The notes: generated from the letters alone by a model not told the origin. Positions 45,978 to 55,510 are shown, counted from the stretch's first letter. The stretch is 64,000 nucleotides of DNA from Leclercia sp. AS011 (GCF_037152535.1 NZ_JBBCMA010000007.1:1-64000), one strand, 5' to 3'. Program-made: numbers and translations.

Positions 45978-47873
45978 GTGAAACGTGATAATAACTTTCT
46001 TTTAATACAAGGATTAATTGAAGAACCTCTATTTTTGCTTGAGTTAATCAGCAACCAAAGAAGTGGAATTTTGACAGAACATGCCAAATCCCATAACACT
46101 TATAGTAATAAAATATATCGCTTTCTGAATAAATACTGGATGTATGGTCAGATTAAAAATGCATTGCTTCCTGCCTGGTATAACAGTGGAGGGAAGGGGG
46201 TAAATCGCATCGCTGGAGATGTGAAACGTGGTTCACCGGGTAAAATCTCACCATTTATGGATGCTAAATCTGTATACAGAAATGTATCGGAGGAAGATAA
46301 AAAGATATTCATCAAAAGTATCAGGGAATTCAGCACTAAGGGTAAGAAAAAAAGTCTTCATTCCATTTATGATGATATGTCTAAGCATTATTATCGTAAT
46401 GAGATTTATCAGGCTGAGAAGGAAAATATCCAGCCCGTACTTCCTTCATATGACTCATTTCGTTACTGGATTAAAAAGCTTATTCCCGAGAGCGAACTTG
46501 TACAATATCAATCCTCATCCAAAAATTTCGCGTTAAATAAAAGAGCTCTTATTGGGAGCGCGACTGACCATACTGAAGTTCCCGGAAGCTGCTTTGAACT
46601 GGATGCAACAGTACTTGATGTTCATATAGTTTCTTCCTTTAATCGGGAATGGATACTGGGGCGACCGACGGTTTACCTTGTTATTGATAAAGAAAGTCGG
46701 ATGGTTGTCGGGCTACATGTTTCAATGGAGTATGCTTCCTGGCGTGCAGGCCGACAAGCACTGGTTAATGCATTCACAAATAAAAAAAGATATTGCTCTC
46801 AATTTGGTCTTCAGATAGATGATGCAGAATGGCCATGTCATCATTTACCACAAAAGTTACTTTGCGACAGAGGCGAATTTGTCTGTGAGCAGCCAGAAAT
46901 TCTCGTTGTTCCTGTCATCGGCACTTTGCTTATTGCACCTTCAGGGCGTGCTGACATGAAAGGAATAGTTGAACGTCATTTTAAAATTTTGAACGATAAT
47001 TTAGTTCATCAGTTGTCTGGGACAACTAATGGTAAAACATATGTTAGGGGTGAAAAAGATCCCAGACTGGATGCTTGCTTTACCCTACAAGAAGTAACAG
47101 TTTTATTAATTGAACAAATTCTGGAGCACAATCATTCCACTAAAAATACACTTTTAAAACAGTCAAGTTTGATGGTTGCAACGGATTTACCACTCACACC
47201 GCAAAACTATTGGAACATCCACTTAAATAATCATAGACATGCTTTACGTTGTGCAAGTGAATCGGAAATCCGGTCACAGTTGCTTCCACCGATTACAGTG
47301 TCTATGACTGATAGAGGGATCAGGTTGAATAAAGAGATGTTCTATCAGTGGGATTCGCCAGAATTTTCAGATCTGAAAATTATCGCCAGAAATTCTGGGC
47401 GCTGGAAACTGGAGGCCCGAGTGGATCAAGATAACTCAGATTTCATCTATGTGAAAATGTTTGATGGTGGTAGTTTTGTGCGTTGTGACCTGATGCGTAT
47501 GTCAGCACTATTTGGTAAAAAACACAATGCAGATATTGAATGTGTGATGGATTGGAATAAAAGAAGAACATCACTTCCTGATATAACTATGCAATCTGTT
47601 AAAAGATATGACGTGCAGCAAGAGATAATTCATAAGGCAGAAAAAAATCAAAAAGAAGCTAAAACTACTAAATCTAAAAGTCAGAGACTGAAAAAAATCA
47701 GTCAGCATCGCCAGGATGCTATCAAATCTTCAAGATTCAATGAAGATGAATTCATTTCAGAGATAGATTATGTAGATGATGTCTTATCAAATCAATACAA
47801 AAAAATAAAAAGTAATCAAATTTCACAACTCAAAAGGATTAGAACTAAAAGTAATGAGGATAAAGCAGGGTAG
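45978..47873 (+). CDS. tnsB: TnsB, DDE transposase of the Tn7-like element
   Basis: Retroviral-integrase type transposase that binds the transposon ends and joins them to target DNA. In this 631-residue frame the triad is Asp209 (ELDATVLD), Asp297 (CDRGE) and Glu332 (KGIVERHF); the spacings of 88 and 35 equal those I recall for Tn7 TnsB (273, 361, 396). Two HTH-like regions precede and a Lys-rich tail follows (residues about 555-631). The frame begins at a GTG without a clear ribosome site, 8 bp past the stop of the N-terminal ORF, which suggests coupling or frameshifting. Confidence 0.93.
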   Translation: MKRDNNFLLIQGLIEEPLFLLELISNQRSGILTEHAKSHNTYSNKIYRFLNKYWMYGQIKNALLPAWYNSGGKGVNRIAGDVKRGSPGKISPFMDAKSVYRNVSEEDKKIFIKSIREFSTKGKKKSLHSIYDDMSKHYYRNEIYQAEKENIQPVLPSYDSFRYWIKKLIPESELVQYQSSSKNFALNKRALIGSATDHTEVPGSCFELDATVLDVHIVSSFNREWILGRPTVYLVIDKESRMVVGLHVSMEYASWRAGRQALVNAFTNKKRYCSQFGLQIDDAEWPCHHLPQKLLCDRGEFVCEQPEILVVPVIGTLLIAPSGRADMKGIVERHFKILNDNLVHQLSGTTNGKTYVRGEKDPRLDACFTLQEVTVLLIEQILEHNHSTKNTLLKQSSLMVATDLPLTPQNYWNIHLNNHRHALRCASESEIRSQLLPPITVSMTDRGIRLNKEMFYQWDSPEFSDLKIIARNSGRWKLEARVDQDNSDFIYVKMFDGGSFVRCDLMRMSALFGKKHNADIECVMDWNKRRTSLPDITMQSVKRYDVQQEIIHKAEKNQKEAKTTKSKSQRLKKISQHRQDAIKSSRFNEDEFISEIDYVDDVLSNQYKKIKSNQISQLKRIRTKSNEDKAG

Positions 47874-47955
47874 TATCATGTTAATGCTTTGCTCTTTATG
47901 AGATTTATCAATTATGCATGGTATAGATTTGTATAAATAACATGATGGGGGTTAA

Positions 47956-49395
47956 ATGAGAGTTGTAACAGCTAGCTATCACTTAGCTATTCTCCCTGAG
48001 CATCAGGGGAATCCGCTAATTGAGTCATTGCCAAAAAAAGTTTCAGATGCTGATCTCGGCATCCAACTGAGTAGCTATCCGAATGCAACACCCCAGGAAA
48101 GGAAACTTGAACCAATATTCCGCACGGAGTATTTAGCAAGGTTAAAAGATCTCAGGCAGCCTCTTCCTGTCTACATTAATTGTTTCAGAGCAATTGAAAC
48201 AGCAATAAAGGAAGGATACTCGACAAAAAATCCACTTTCGCCAACAACAGCTAATTATATCCATTATATGGTAGACAATCGTCCCGAGATTTCTCCAGTT
48301 ACAGGTTTTTTTAGTCCTAAGGGATGTGGGATTACTGTTATTGGAGAGAGTGGAGTTGGTAAAACATGCATGCTGGAACAGATCCTCAATTGTTATCCCG
48401 ACGTTATTGAACATAAAAGCTATAATCGTGAAGACATCTTCATCAGGCAAGTTGTGTGGTTGAAAGTTGACTGTCCTGCGGACTCAAGTATTAAGGCTCT
48501 TTGTTATAGTATATTAACTGAGCTGGATAATAAACTAGGTAGTGTCCCTGTCAAACGGGCTGCGACAATTCCATTGTTGCTTGAGCAAATAGAAGCGAGG
48601 ATTAAATCTTGTTTTCTTGGGATTCTGGTTATAGACGAAATGCAGAATCTCAATCTTGCAAAAACAGGAGGTGCAGACAGACTCTTAAGTTTCATTCATA
48701 GCCTGGTCAATAATCTTGGTATACCTGTATTGTTTTGTGCTAATCCACCATTCAATGAGTTACTTGCTAAAACTCTCAAAACTGCACGACGGGCAGAGAG
48801 CAACGGGTATTTCGAAATTACATTGCTGGAAAATGATGATGAATGGATGCTTTTTATCGAAGAGTTATGGCTTTTACAATGGACGCGAGTTTATACCCCC
48901 CTGACACCTGAATTAAGTGATAAACTTTTTGAGCTGAGCGTGGGCAACATCGAACTCGCTGTCAGGATTTTCCGTGAGTGTCAACGACTCCTTATTGGAC
49001 AGGCAAATGAGGAAATAACCCCTGAAGTACTTGATTATAGTGCATCCACATCAATTAGAGCATCCAAACAGGCTGTGGATGAAATACGTTTAAAACGGTC
49101 TCTTGGAATATTGAAACGTCAACATAAACAACCAGATGGCGACAGCAATATCGAACAGGATACGCTTCTTAAAGATAACAGTAAATTTTTATTAATCCCC
49201 GGCGACTTAAGTCGGCCCCATCATCATGAGTTCTCAGTAAGCATTTATGAAAAATTAAATGCGCATACCATAGCGGAGCTTATAAAAGATCAAGACATAT
49301 TTCAACGATATGTGCATCAGACGGTTTCAATGGATGAATTGTTCTTAAAAGGCATTGTATGCGACACATTAATAAGTCCAGATAGTGAGGTTTAG
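47956..49395 (+). CDS. tnsC: TnsC, AAA+ regulator and target-selection ATPase
   Basis: Joins the target-selecting TniQ protein to TnsAB. The 479-residue protein has Walker A GESGVGKT (130-137), Walker B ILVIDEMQ (about 223-230) and a sensor region LFCANPPF, as in TnsC. The N-terminal 100 residues probably contact TnsD and the C-terminal tail (about 370-479) TnsAB. GGGGG precedes the ATG. Its stop codon lies one base before the tniQ ATG. Confidence 0.93.
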   Translation: MRVVTASYHLAILPEHQGNPLIESLPKKVSDADLGIQLSSYPNATPQERKLEPIFRTEYLARLKDLRQPLPVYINCFRAIETAIKEGYSTKNPLSPTTANYIHYMVDNRPEISPVTGFFSPKGCGITVIGESGVGKTCMLEQILNCYPDVIEHKSYNREDIFIRQVVWLKVDCPADSSIKALCYSILTELDNKLGSVPVKRAATIPLLLEQIEARIKSCFLGILVIDEMQNLNLAKTGGADRLLSFIHSLVNNLGIPVLFCANPPFNELLAKTLKTARRAESNGYFEITLLENDDEWMLFIEELWLLQWTRVYTPLTPELSDKLFELSVGNIELAVRIFRECQRLLIGQANEEITPEVLDYSASTSIRASKQAVDEIRLKRSLGILKRQHKQPDGDSNIEQDTLLKDNSKFLLIPGDLSRPHHHEFSVSIYEKLNAHTIAELIKDQDIFQRYVHQTVSMDELFLKGIVCDTLISPDSEV

Positions 49396-49396
49396 G

Positions 49397-50815
49397 ATGC
49401 TCTGGCTTCCTCGTGCCTTTCCAGACGAACTGCTTATCAGTCGACTGATAAGATTTGTGACGATTGCTGGATGGAGCGGACTTTCAGAAATATACAACCT
49501 GATGGGTTCTAAAAAAAGATGTATACATCCTACGTTGACCGCATCTTTATGTAAATTAGCTTCTCAGAATATTGATGAGGCTAATTGTTTATTAATGCAT
49601 CAGACACTTGCACCACTATATATGTATTATCTTCCACGTCATGCAAGTGAAATTAAGAATGCGTTATTTTCTGATAACAGTAGTAAAGCTCTTCGGGAAT
49701 GCCAGTTTCCATCTTTTGGTACGGAAAGTTCACTAATACTCAAAAGCTGCCCACAATGTGCTGAAAAAGACATCGCTGCATATGGAGTATCGTACTGGCA
49801 CAGAATGCATCAGATTCCCGGAATAAGCGTTTGTGCGAGCCATCAGGTTTCTCTCAATGTCGATTCACTCAATCAACGTCAAAGGTTAATTTCAGGTTTT
49901 TTACCAAGTCCTGTGAGGCCCTGTACACTGGGAGATGAGGACAGTTTCCAGTTCGCACAGTTTACAAATGCCATCTTACAAAAATTAAGTAATAGCCAAA
50001 TAAACATTTCAGCAGTCATTCAATACAGGAACAAACTACGTCAGGATGGTTTTGTAACACAACAGGGGAGAGTAAGACATCATAAACTGATGAGTGCATT
50101 CTTTAATGATATTAGTGATTCATCTCTGCCGAGTAATCAATTTCTTCCTTCTGATGAAAATGACTATGGCTATCTGTACCACCTTCTGAATATGGAATTT
50201 AGTGTTCATCCCGGAAGACATTTGATATTTGCATTTTGGTTGTTCAGGTCAATTGAGAACATCATGAATTGTATTCAGTACTCATTCAATGATCAGTATG
50301 AAGTACACGATATTAAAGAACCTGTCTTTCAGCCTTCAATTGACATCATTCCAGTTCTGTCTAAGGATATTTCCATGAATCAGATGAGTGTAATTTTAGG
50401 AAAGAGCCGTTGTTTCATCAAACGCATCGCTGCTCTGCAAGGAATAAAACTAAAATGTTATCCTAAAAAGCTAACTGAGGAATTAAGACATAACATTGAG
50501 TCTTTAGGCTATTTAGGTTTTCACCGTAAGGCTATCGCTGAAAGATGTCAAATCGGTGTAGGTAGTGTTGAGTCAGTAATCTCTTCCTGCAAGGGACTTG
50601 TTGCCCGTAGGAAATTATGTCACTACCAGTCATCCTTACGGCGAAATAAATTTAAGATTGTGCATTGCAGAAAAATAAATCCTGATATCACGAGAAATGA
50701 GATCAGGAAAATTTATAACGCTCAATTTTTCTGGCTTTATCATCATGAGAGATCATTGTTAGAGTCAATTTTGCCACCTGCAATGCCTGCCAAGGGCGCA
50801 AAATTAAGGAGTTAA
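49397..50815 (+). CDS. tniQ: TniQ/TnsD-family target-site selector 1
   Basis: Sequence-specific target protein. The 472-residue product starts MLWLPRAFPDELLISRLIRF, the TniQ N-terminal pattern (P-DE-L-S-L-R), has the zinc motif CPQC...CASH (about 109-141), and a long C-terminal region with HTH-like repeats (about 360-440: MSVILGKSRCFIKRIAA; KAIAERCQIGVGSVESVIS), as in TnsD. It is the best candidate for the protein that recognises the yhiN 3' end. A GTG at 49385 is an alternative start. Confidence 0.88.
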   Translation: MLWLPRAFPDELLISRLIRFVTIAGWSGLSEIYNLMGSKKRCIHPTLTASLCKLASQNIDEANCLLMHQTLAPLYMYYLPRHASEIKNALFSDNSSKALRECQFPSFGTESSLILKSCPQCAEKDIAAYGVSYWHRMHQIPGISVCASHQVSLNVDSLNQRQRLISGFLPSPVRPCTLGDEDSFQFAQFTNAILQKLSNSQINISAVIQYRNKLRQDGFVTQQGRVRHHKLMSAFFNDISDSSLPSNQFLPSDENDYGYLYHLLNMEFSVHPGRHLIFAFWLFRSIENIMNCIQYSFNDQYEVHDIKEPVFQPSIDIIPVLSKDISMNQMSVILGKSRCFIKRIAALQGIKLKCYPKKLTEELRHNIESLGYLGFHRKAIAERCQIGVGSVESVISSCKGLVARRKLCHYQSSLRRNKFKIVHCRKINPDITRNEIRKIYNAQFFWLYHHERSLLESILPPAMPAKGAKLRS

Positions 50816-50820
50816 ATAGA

Positions 50821-51240
50821 ATGAAAATATATGATGATGAATCTATTAATAGTTACTTGTTTAGGTGCCTACATGTTTATGGTATCAACTCCTTTCAAAG
50901 TGTTATCGGGAATAATGGGCTTTGGCATTCTCTTCCTCAAGCTCCTGTTCAGTTAGTACCCTATTTACAGATGCTCCCCGACATGATGCTGTTTAAATCT
51001 TTGCAGCGGGAAGGGTATTTTAATGTCCGATGTAATAGCAGAGGGACCCCGTTAGAAATAATAGCGTTATTACGTCGCGTATATGGAGGCTCACATAAAA
51101 CTACAAATTATAAAGGTTCGAGCGAGGTTCTATTTTGTCAGGTTTGTCACATGGAAATGATGTTGAAATATGGACATGTATATTTTAGAAGTGAGTGGAA
51201 AAAAATAGCAATTGTGCTATTCATCGTGTGCCATTACTAA
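50821..51240 (+). CDS. tniQ: TniQ-family protein 2, N-terminal part
   Basis: 139-residue frame starting MKIYDDESINSYLFRCLHVYG, a TniQ N-terminus with a strong AAGGAG ribosome site, six bases after the first tniQ. It contains the first zinc pair FCQVC and then reaches an A7 run at 51199-51205, after which this frame ends quickly. The continuation of the zinc finger (CAIH) is in the -1 frame. Confidence 0.75.
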   Translation: MKIYDDESINSYLFRCLHVYGINSFQSVIGNNGLWHSLPQAPVQLVPYLQMLPDMMLFKSLQREGYFNVRCNSRGTPLEIIALLRRVYGGSHKTTNYKGSSEVLFCQVCHMEMMLKYGHVYFRSEWKKIAIVLFIVCHY

Positions 51241-51869
51241 ATATTACAGGCTCGAATATGAAGGAAACTGTTAATAATATAATTAATTCAACTGAGTGGG
51301 GAGATTTGAAAACAAAAAATTGCAATATGAATTTCTATTCATACAAAAATGAAGATTCTTCAGAAAATACCTTTGTTGAACCTGTTTTCTTGAAGTTCCT
51401 GATGCCATGCACCCTTGACGCGACTTCTTTTTTTGTGCGAGAGTACTATATGTCGAATGCTAAGCATCTTCGCTCTAAGTTACGTATATATTCTGATCTT
51501 TTCTATAGTTCATTTGCACCTAAAATGCGTGGTATCAATAACCCTATAATGAAAAATGTCAATGAAGAAATAATTTATGCCGCACTGAACGAACTGAAAC
51601 TATTTGATTATAAAGCTTGGCTTTCATTTCATAAGCATGCATTTAAACTTAAGGAGTTTTCACTGGGGTTCAATCAAAGAAAGTCTTTGACTGTTACGAC
51701 CGCTAAAAGTGCAAGTGCTAATTGCTCGAAATGCTACATTCAAAACAGTCGCAATTATTGTGTTTATGATGCGATCATAAATAAAATACCTATGGATTCA
51801 GGTGTAACCTTTCGGTTCTTTACTAATCTGTGTGAGCAAAGAATAAAATTAGGCTTTAATCTATTCTAA
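51195..51869 (+). CDS. tniQ: TniQ-family protein 2, C-terminal part in the -1 frame
   Basis: The frame that continues the second TniQ: after the A7 run it reads KNSNCAIHRVPLL, giving the missing Cys and His of a CxxC...CxxH finger. Joined, the protein would be about 348 residues, shorter than the first TniQ and without its long HTH region. The nominal start in this frame (GTG) is unlikely to be used alone. Programmed slippage or inactivation are both possible. Confidence 0.7.
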   Translation: MEKNSNCAIHRVPLLNITGSNMKETVNNIINSTEWGDLKTKNCNMNFYSYKNEDSSENTFVEPVFLKFLMPCTLDATSFFVREYYMSNAKHLRSKLRIYSDLFYSSFAPKMRGINNPIMKNVNEEIIYAALNELKLFDYKAWLSFHKHAFKLKEFSLGFNQRKSLTVTTAKSASANCSKCYIQNSRNYCVYDAIINKIPMDSGVTFRFFTNLCEQRIKLGFNLF

Positions 51870-52210
51870 TTTTCTTATAATTTTTAGTGTTTCTATTATC
51901 AATTGGACCTTATTATATAATTGAACAAATAAGTTTTGGTCTCAAAGTCCTTTCCAGCGCATCAGTATCCGCTTTTCGCTCTAAGCAGCTCCTAAGCGTC
52001 TCGCACCGTCCGCTCCATGCCAAAAGCGAAAGTGATTAACAACCATATGTATTGTTCAACGGGGAGCGTGTCACTTCATTTTTCTGCCCTCAGGAAACGA
52101 AAAAAGTGTGCCGGATCAAATCTGCTTCACGTGAGTACGTTAATCCCGTAGCTGGGATGTTTTAACCCTATTAAGATGGCGGATACACTTTCTGTTAGAA
52201 GGATCCGCCG
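51870..52210. other. Spacer between the tns genes and the PHP-ATPase
   Basis: No gene, CRISPR-like repeat or transposon-end motif seen. The first 80 bases are AT-rich like the tns genes; composition then becomes balanced, so the join between tns module and cargo probably lies near 51950. Confidence 0.5.
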
Positions 52211-54889
52211 GTGATAGGCTCACAATGGAATAAATGGGATTTGCACATCCACAGCCCCCTGACGTGGCTGGCTAACAGCTATAATCCGGACGATATTGAG
52301 AATTATGTTCGCACGCTGGGGGCGCATCATCTGTCCCTCATCGCCGTGACGAACTACTTTTATTTCCGACAGAACGAACTGGAAATCATCCGGGAGGAGA
52401 TTGCAAAGCAGGGTCTGGCGATAACGGTACTTGCCAACGTGGAATTTCGTCTCGATCAGCAAAACCGGGATGACCAGTTCATTAACATCCATATTCTTTT
52501 TTCAGAAAAGCTCTCAACCGAGCGCATCAATGAAGCCCTTTCCCACCTGCCGATCAGGCTGACGGATGGAGGGGGGAAGAATGTCTACTGCTGTGAGAAA
52601 AGCGTTGGCGACAGTGGGCATGGTGTCGATACCATCACGGTTGCACTGTCAGAGCTGACTTCTCATCTTAACTCCACGCTGCGTCCATTCCAGGATTTTC
52701 TGATTGCCGTGTGTCCCAACGGCTACGGCGGATATCGTCCGGGCTCCACCGGACGGTCCGCAGCCGCCGCGACTGAGATTGACCGCCAGGGACAGATAAT
52801 TTTCGGTGGTGCCGCCGATCGCGCATTTTACCTGCGAACCGACCGTTATACCGGTGCCACAATCAAACCCGTCTTTCTGTGTTCGGACGCGCACAGCGTG
52901 GCACAGATTGGCGGGCGTTATACGTGGGTAAAGGCGATGCCGACCTTTGAGGGCCTCCGGCAGGCCCTGCTTGAACCCGAGTCGCGGCTAATGATTGGTG
53001 ATGACTGGTTGGCCACCCGCACACCCAAGGCCCACTTCAGTAAGATCGAGGTGGAAGGGACGATTTTTGATGGGCAGGAGATCCGTTTCAGGCAACTGGC
53101 AATCCCCCTGAGCCAGGACATGGTCGCCATTATCGGAGGCCGTGGAACCGGAAAAAGCCTGCTCCTGGATGCGCTTCGCTCCCGGTTTGCCGGAGCCGCA
53201 GCCAGGGGAAGTGAGCAACGTGCCGTGAATGTTCAGAATCTCTGCGTTGAACTGGACAAGGCTAACGGGGAAAAAGTGCGCTTTGATGCACATTCGGAAG
53301 GATACGAATACCTCCATGTATCGCAGGGTGAGATCAAAAAACTCTGCCAAGAGCCCGGTCTTATCAGTGACGAGATAAAAAAAATGCTGCGATTGTCTCC
53401 TCACCATGAGGCTGGCAGCACGGGCATTCAGTTGAACGAAAACCTCAGCGCCTGGCGTGCATGGCGTGAGTTTCTTACCTTTAAAAATGAGCGTGATGAG
53501 CCAATCAATACACGGGCATTTCAGGAAGCACTGGCGAGAACGTCTCGGGAAAAAATTGATGTCCTGACCAGCACCCGTAACAGAGAGCTGATCGCGCAGT
53601 TTCGTGACAACAGCGGCCAGCAGGCCACCCTGACGCAGGCCAGAAAACACGCCACCGGGCTGCAAACAGTGATTGATGCCGCCGCCCGGGATCTGATTAC
53701 AAAGATCGACGCCGTCAATGCTGCCGTCGATGACGGCACGATTATCCCGTACCCTGATTTCTCATTGCTGGCCGCCGCTGTCGTGACAAAGCTGGCCAGT
53801 ATTGACGAGCAGACTGCACGGCTTGCCGAGGATAATAGCCGTATTATTGCGTCGTTTCAGGAGCAGGGGCTGGGTCAGGATATCCCGGGATTGCTGGAGA
53901 AGGTGCAGGAATATCAGCAGCAGGCGGATCGGGCTGAGATACACTTGGGTACTATCGACACCCGGGAGAAACAGTATCAGCAGGAGTTACTCCAGCGAGG
54001 CGAACTTGCTACCGCGTTTATTGACACACTGCTGACAAGACAAGCGGTTATCGATACTGCCTATGCCTCTCTGGCTACCAGACCACACCTGACTGACGAT
54101 CAACAGGTATTAATCGGGGATATTCTGACGGACATTCGTATTTATGGCCGGCCTCATTTTGATTTAGCGGTGTTTTACAACGGTATGCTTGATCATATGA
54201 ACCGCGGCCGGTTCAGGGCTTCTGCTGAACAGACGTCTGTTGAACGGCTACGCGATGTGTTCCGGGTGCATACCATTGCTGATTTACATGCACTGCTCTC
54301 CAACGCTCCCGTAATGGCACTGCCGGAATGCCCTGACAGGAGACTTTCAATTGAAGAATTTCTGTGGCGCAGTGAGTATTTTAACAGTCAGGGACCATAT
54401 GCCCTCCTGAACTTCCTCTTTAGTCCGGAATATATCCAGCAATACTTGAGCGTCAGGGCGGAGTTTGAATACAAGGGAAAAACCGTCGAGAAACTGTCTG
54501 CCGGTCAGCGCGGAACCTTTTACGTCTGCCTCAAACTGGCTACGGATGCGTTTGGCTCACCTTTTGTCTTTGACCAGCCGGAGGATGATCTGGATAACGA
54601 TTTCATCATGCACAATCTGGTGCCGCTATTCCGGAAAATCAAACAGTACCGTCAGGTCATCATAGTGACTCATAATGCTAACCTGGTGGTGAACTGTGAT
54701 GCGGAACAGGTGATCATTGCCTCAAACGATGAAGAGGTGATTACATACCGGGCCGGGGCACTGGAGTACGGCGATCATGACGCACCAAACAGCATGCGCA
54801 GAGCAATTTGCGATGTGCTTGAAGGGGGGCGCCACGCATTTGAAGCCCGAGAGCAGAAATACGGCATGCTTTGGCTCAATCCATTATAG
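52211..54889 (+). CDS. PHP-domain plus SMC-like ATPase (TrlF type), candidate defence protein
   Basis: The 892-residue protein joins an N-terminal PHP metal-hydrolase domain (WDLHIHSP with His12 and His14; SDAH at 225-228) to an ABC/SMC-type ATPase: Walker A GGRGTGKS (309-316), long helical middle (about 410-660), signature LSAGQRG (762-768), Walker B FVFDQPEDD (775-783) and H-loop VTHNAN (819-824). This is the TrlF-like architecture, members of which occur in defence islands and may act on nucleic acids. The start is GTG with AAGGA ahead. It is a single-gene cargo beyond the tns genes, of higher GC than they are. Confidence 0.82.
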   Translation: MIGSQWNKWDLHIHSPLTWLANSYNPDDIENYVRTLGAHHLSLIAVTNYFYFRQNELEIIREEIAKQGLAITVLANVEFRLDQQNRDDQFINIHILFSEKLSTERINEALSHLPIRLTDGGGKNVYCCEKSVGDSGHGVDTITVALSELTSHLNSTLRPFQDFLIAVCPNGYGGYRPGSTGRSAAAATEIDRQGQIIFGGAADRAFYLRTDRYTGATIKPVFLCSDAHSVAQIGGRYTWVKAMPTFEGLRQALLEPESRLMIGDDWLATRTPKAHFSKIEVEGTIFDGQEIRFRQLAIPLSQDMVAIIGGRGTGKSLLLDALRSRFAGAAARGSEQRAVNVQNLCVELDKANGEKVRFDAHSEGYEYLHVSQGEIKKLCQEPGLISDEIKKMLRLSPHHEAGSTGIQLNENLSAWRAWREFLTFKNERDEPINTRAFQEALARTSREKIDVLTSTRNRELIAQFRDNSGQQATLTQARKHATGLQTVIDAAARDLITKIDAVNAAVDDGTIIPYPDFSLLAAAVVTKLASIDEQTARLAEDNSRIIASFQEQGLGQDIPGLLEKVQEYQQQADRAEIHLGTIDTREKQYQQELLQRGELATAFIDTLLTRQAVIDTAYASLATRPHLTDDQQVLIGDILTDIRIYGRPHFDLAVFYNGMLDHMNRGRFRASAEQTSVERLRDVFRVHTIADLHALLSNAPVMALPECPDRRLSIEEFLWRSEYFNSQGPYALLNFLFSPEYIQQYLSVRAEFEYKGKTVEKLSAGQRGTFYVCLKLATDAFGSPFVFDQPEDDLDNDFIMHNLVPLFRKIKQYRQVIIVTHNANLVVNCDAEQVIIASNDEEVITYRAGALEYGDHDAPNSMRRAICDVLEGGRHAFEAREQKYGMLWLNPL

Positions 54890-55229
54890 AAAGGAATAAT
54901 ATCCCGGGTCTCTGCGTGGCATTTTACAGTGGCCTGCAGAGACCGACTTCGCCTGGAGTAGGTAGCGCTGTGAAACCATCGTATCGTGGAATCAGCCATT
55001 ATCTACGCAAGCTGCGTTTCGGTGCTAAAGACCCGAAATCCTCCCCACTGCAGAATGTAAAGGAGTCGTAGTATCCGCTTTTAGTTCAAAACGGCCAGTC
55101 ATGCCTGCTTAAAAACAGGCTAACGTAGGGTATTTTGCGTTTTCCTAATGGACCCCTTATAGGCGGGCAATCTTGTTAGCCTTCTAGTTTTATCTCTATG
55201 CACTTTTTGAGGTTTCAGGATTTCAGTCA
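54890..55229. other. Non-coding cargo stretch after the PHP-ATPase
   Basis: Short frames only, none with a credible ribosome site and protein-like sequence. It leads into the IS3-type remnant. Confidence 0.5.
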
Positions 55230-55427
55230 TCAACCGATACTCTTCGGTGTCAGATTATTCTGGGACTTATGAGGCCGCTCGCTGTTGTATGCCGTAAGGT
55301 AGCGCTCTGTGACTATCTTGATTAAATCATTGTTCTGAACAGATAAAAAACCAGGATTTTTGTCAGGTAAGTCATATTAAACCGTTCGATAAACGCATTC
55401 TGATTCGGGGAAGAGATCTGACAACCC
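55230..55427 (-). pseudogene. IS3-family transposase (OrfB) C-terminal remnant
   Basis: The minus strand reads ISSPNQNAFIERFNMTYLTK and then, after a frame change, VTERYLTAYNSERPHKSQNN: the conserved end of IS3-family integrase-type transposases (QNAFIERFN; YN-RPH). The frame is broken near RTMI and no terminal repeats are seen. It lies just inside the transposon's left end. Confidence 0.8.
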
Positions 55428-55460
55428 ACTGTTTTGTCTCATAGGTGTGTACTTAATATA

Positions 55461-55510
55461 ACTACAAACTTTTTTACCGATAAGTCCACTAAACTACAAA
55501 CTTTATTATC
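55461..55510 (-). promoter_or_regulatory. Two TnsB-type binding sites at the left-type end
   Basis: AACTACAAACTTT occurs at 55460 and 55492, about 32 bp apart, inverse to the motifs at the other end. The wider spacing is like the Tn7 left end. Confidence 0.75.

Noticed and set aside
51870..52210. CRISPR array or guide RNA as in CRISPR-associated transposons
   Set aside because: No repeated units and no cas genes anywhere in the element.
52211..54889. The gene after the tniQ genes as TnsE
   Set aside because: It has PHP and SMC-type ATPase motifs and different composition from the tns genes; nothing resembles TnsE.
54871..55071. Small ORF after the PHP-ATPase
   Set aside because: Overlaps the end of the ATPase, no ribosome site, and the sequence is not protein-like.
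31621..55498. Transposon ends at the first TGTAGTTT / AAACTACA motifs
   Set aside because: The flanking five bases (AAGTC and AACTT) do not match. Moving out to TGTG at 31601 and CACA at 55518 extends the inverted match and gives a perfect CGGCA duplication.
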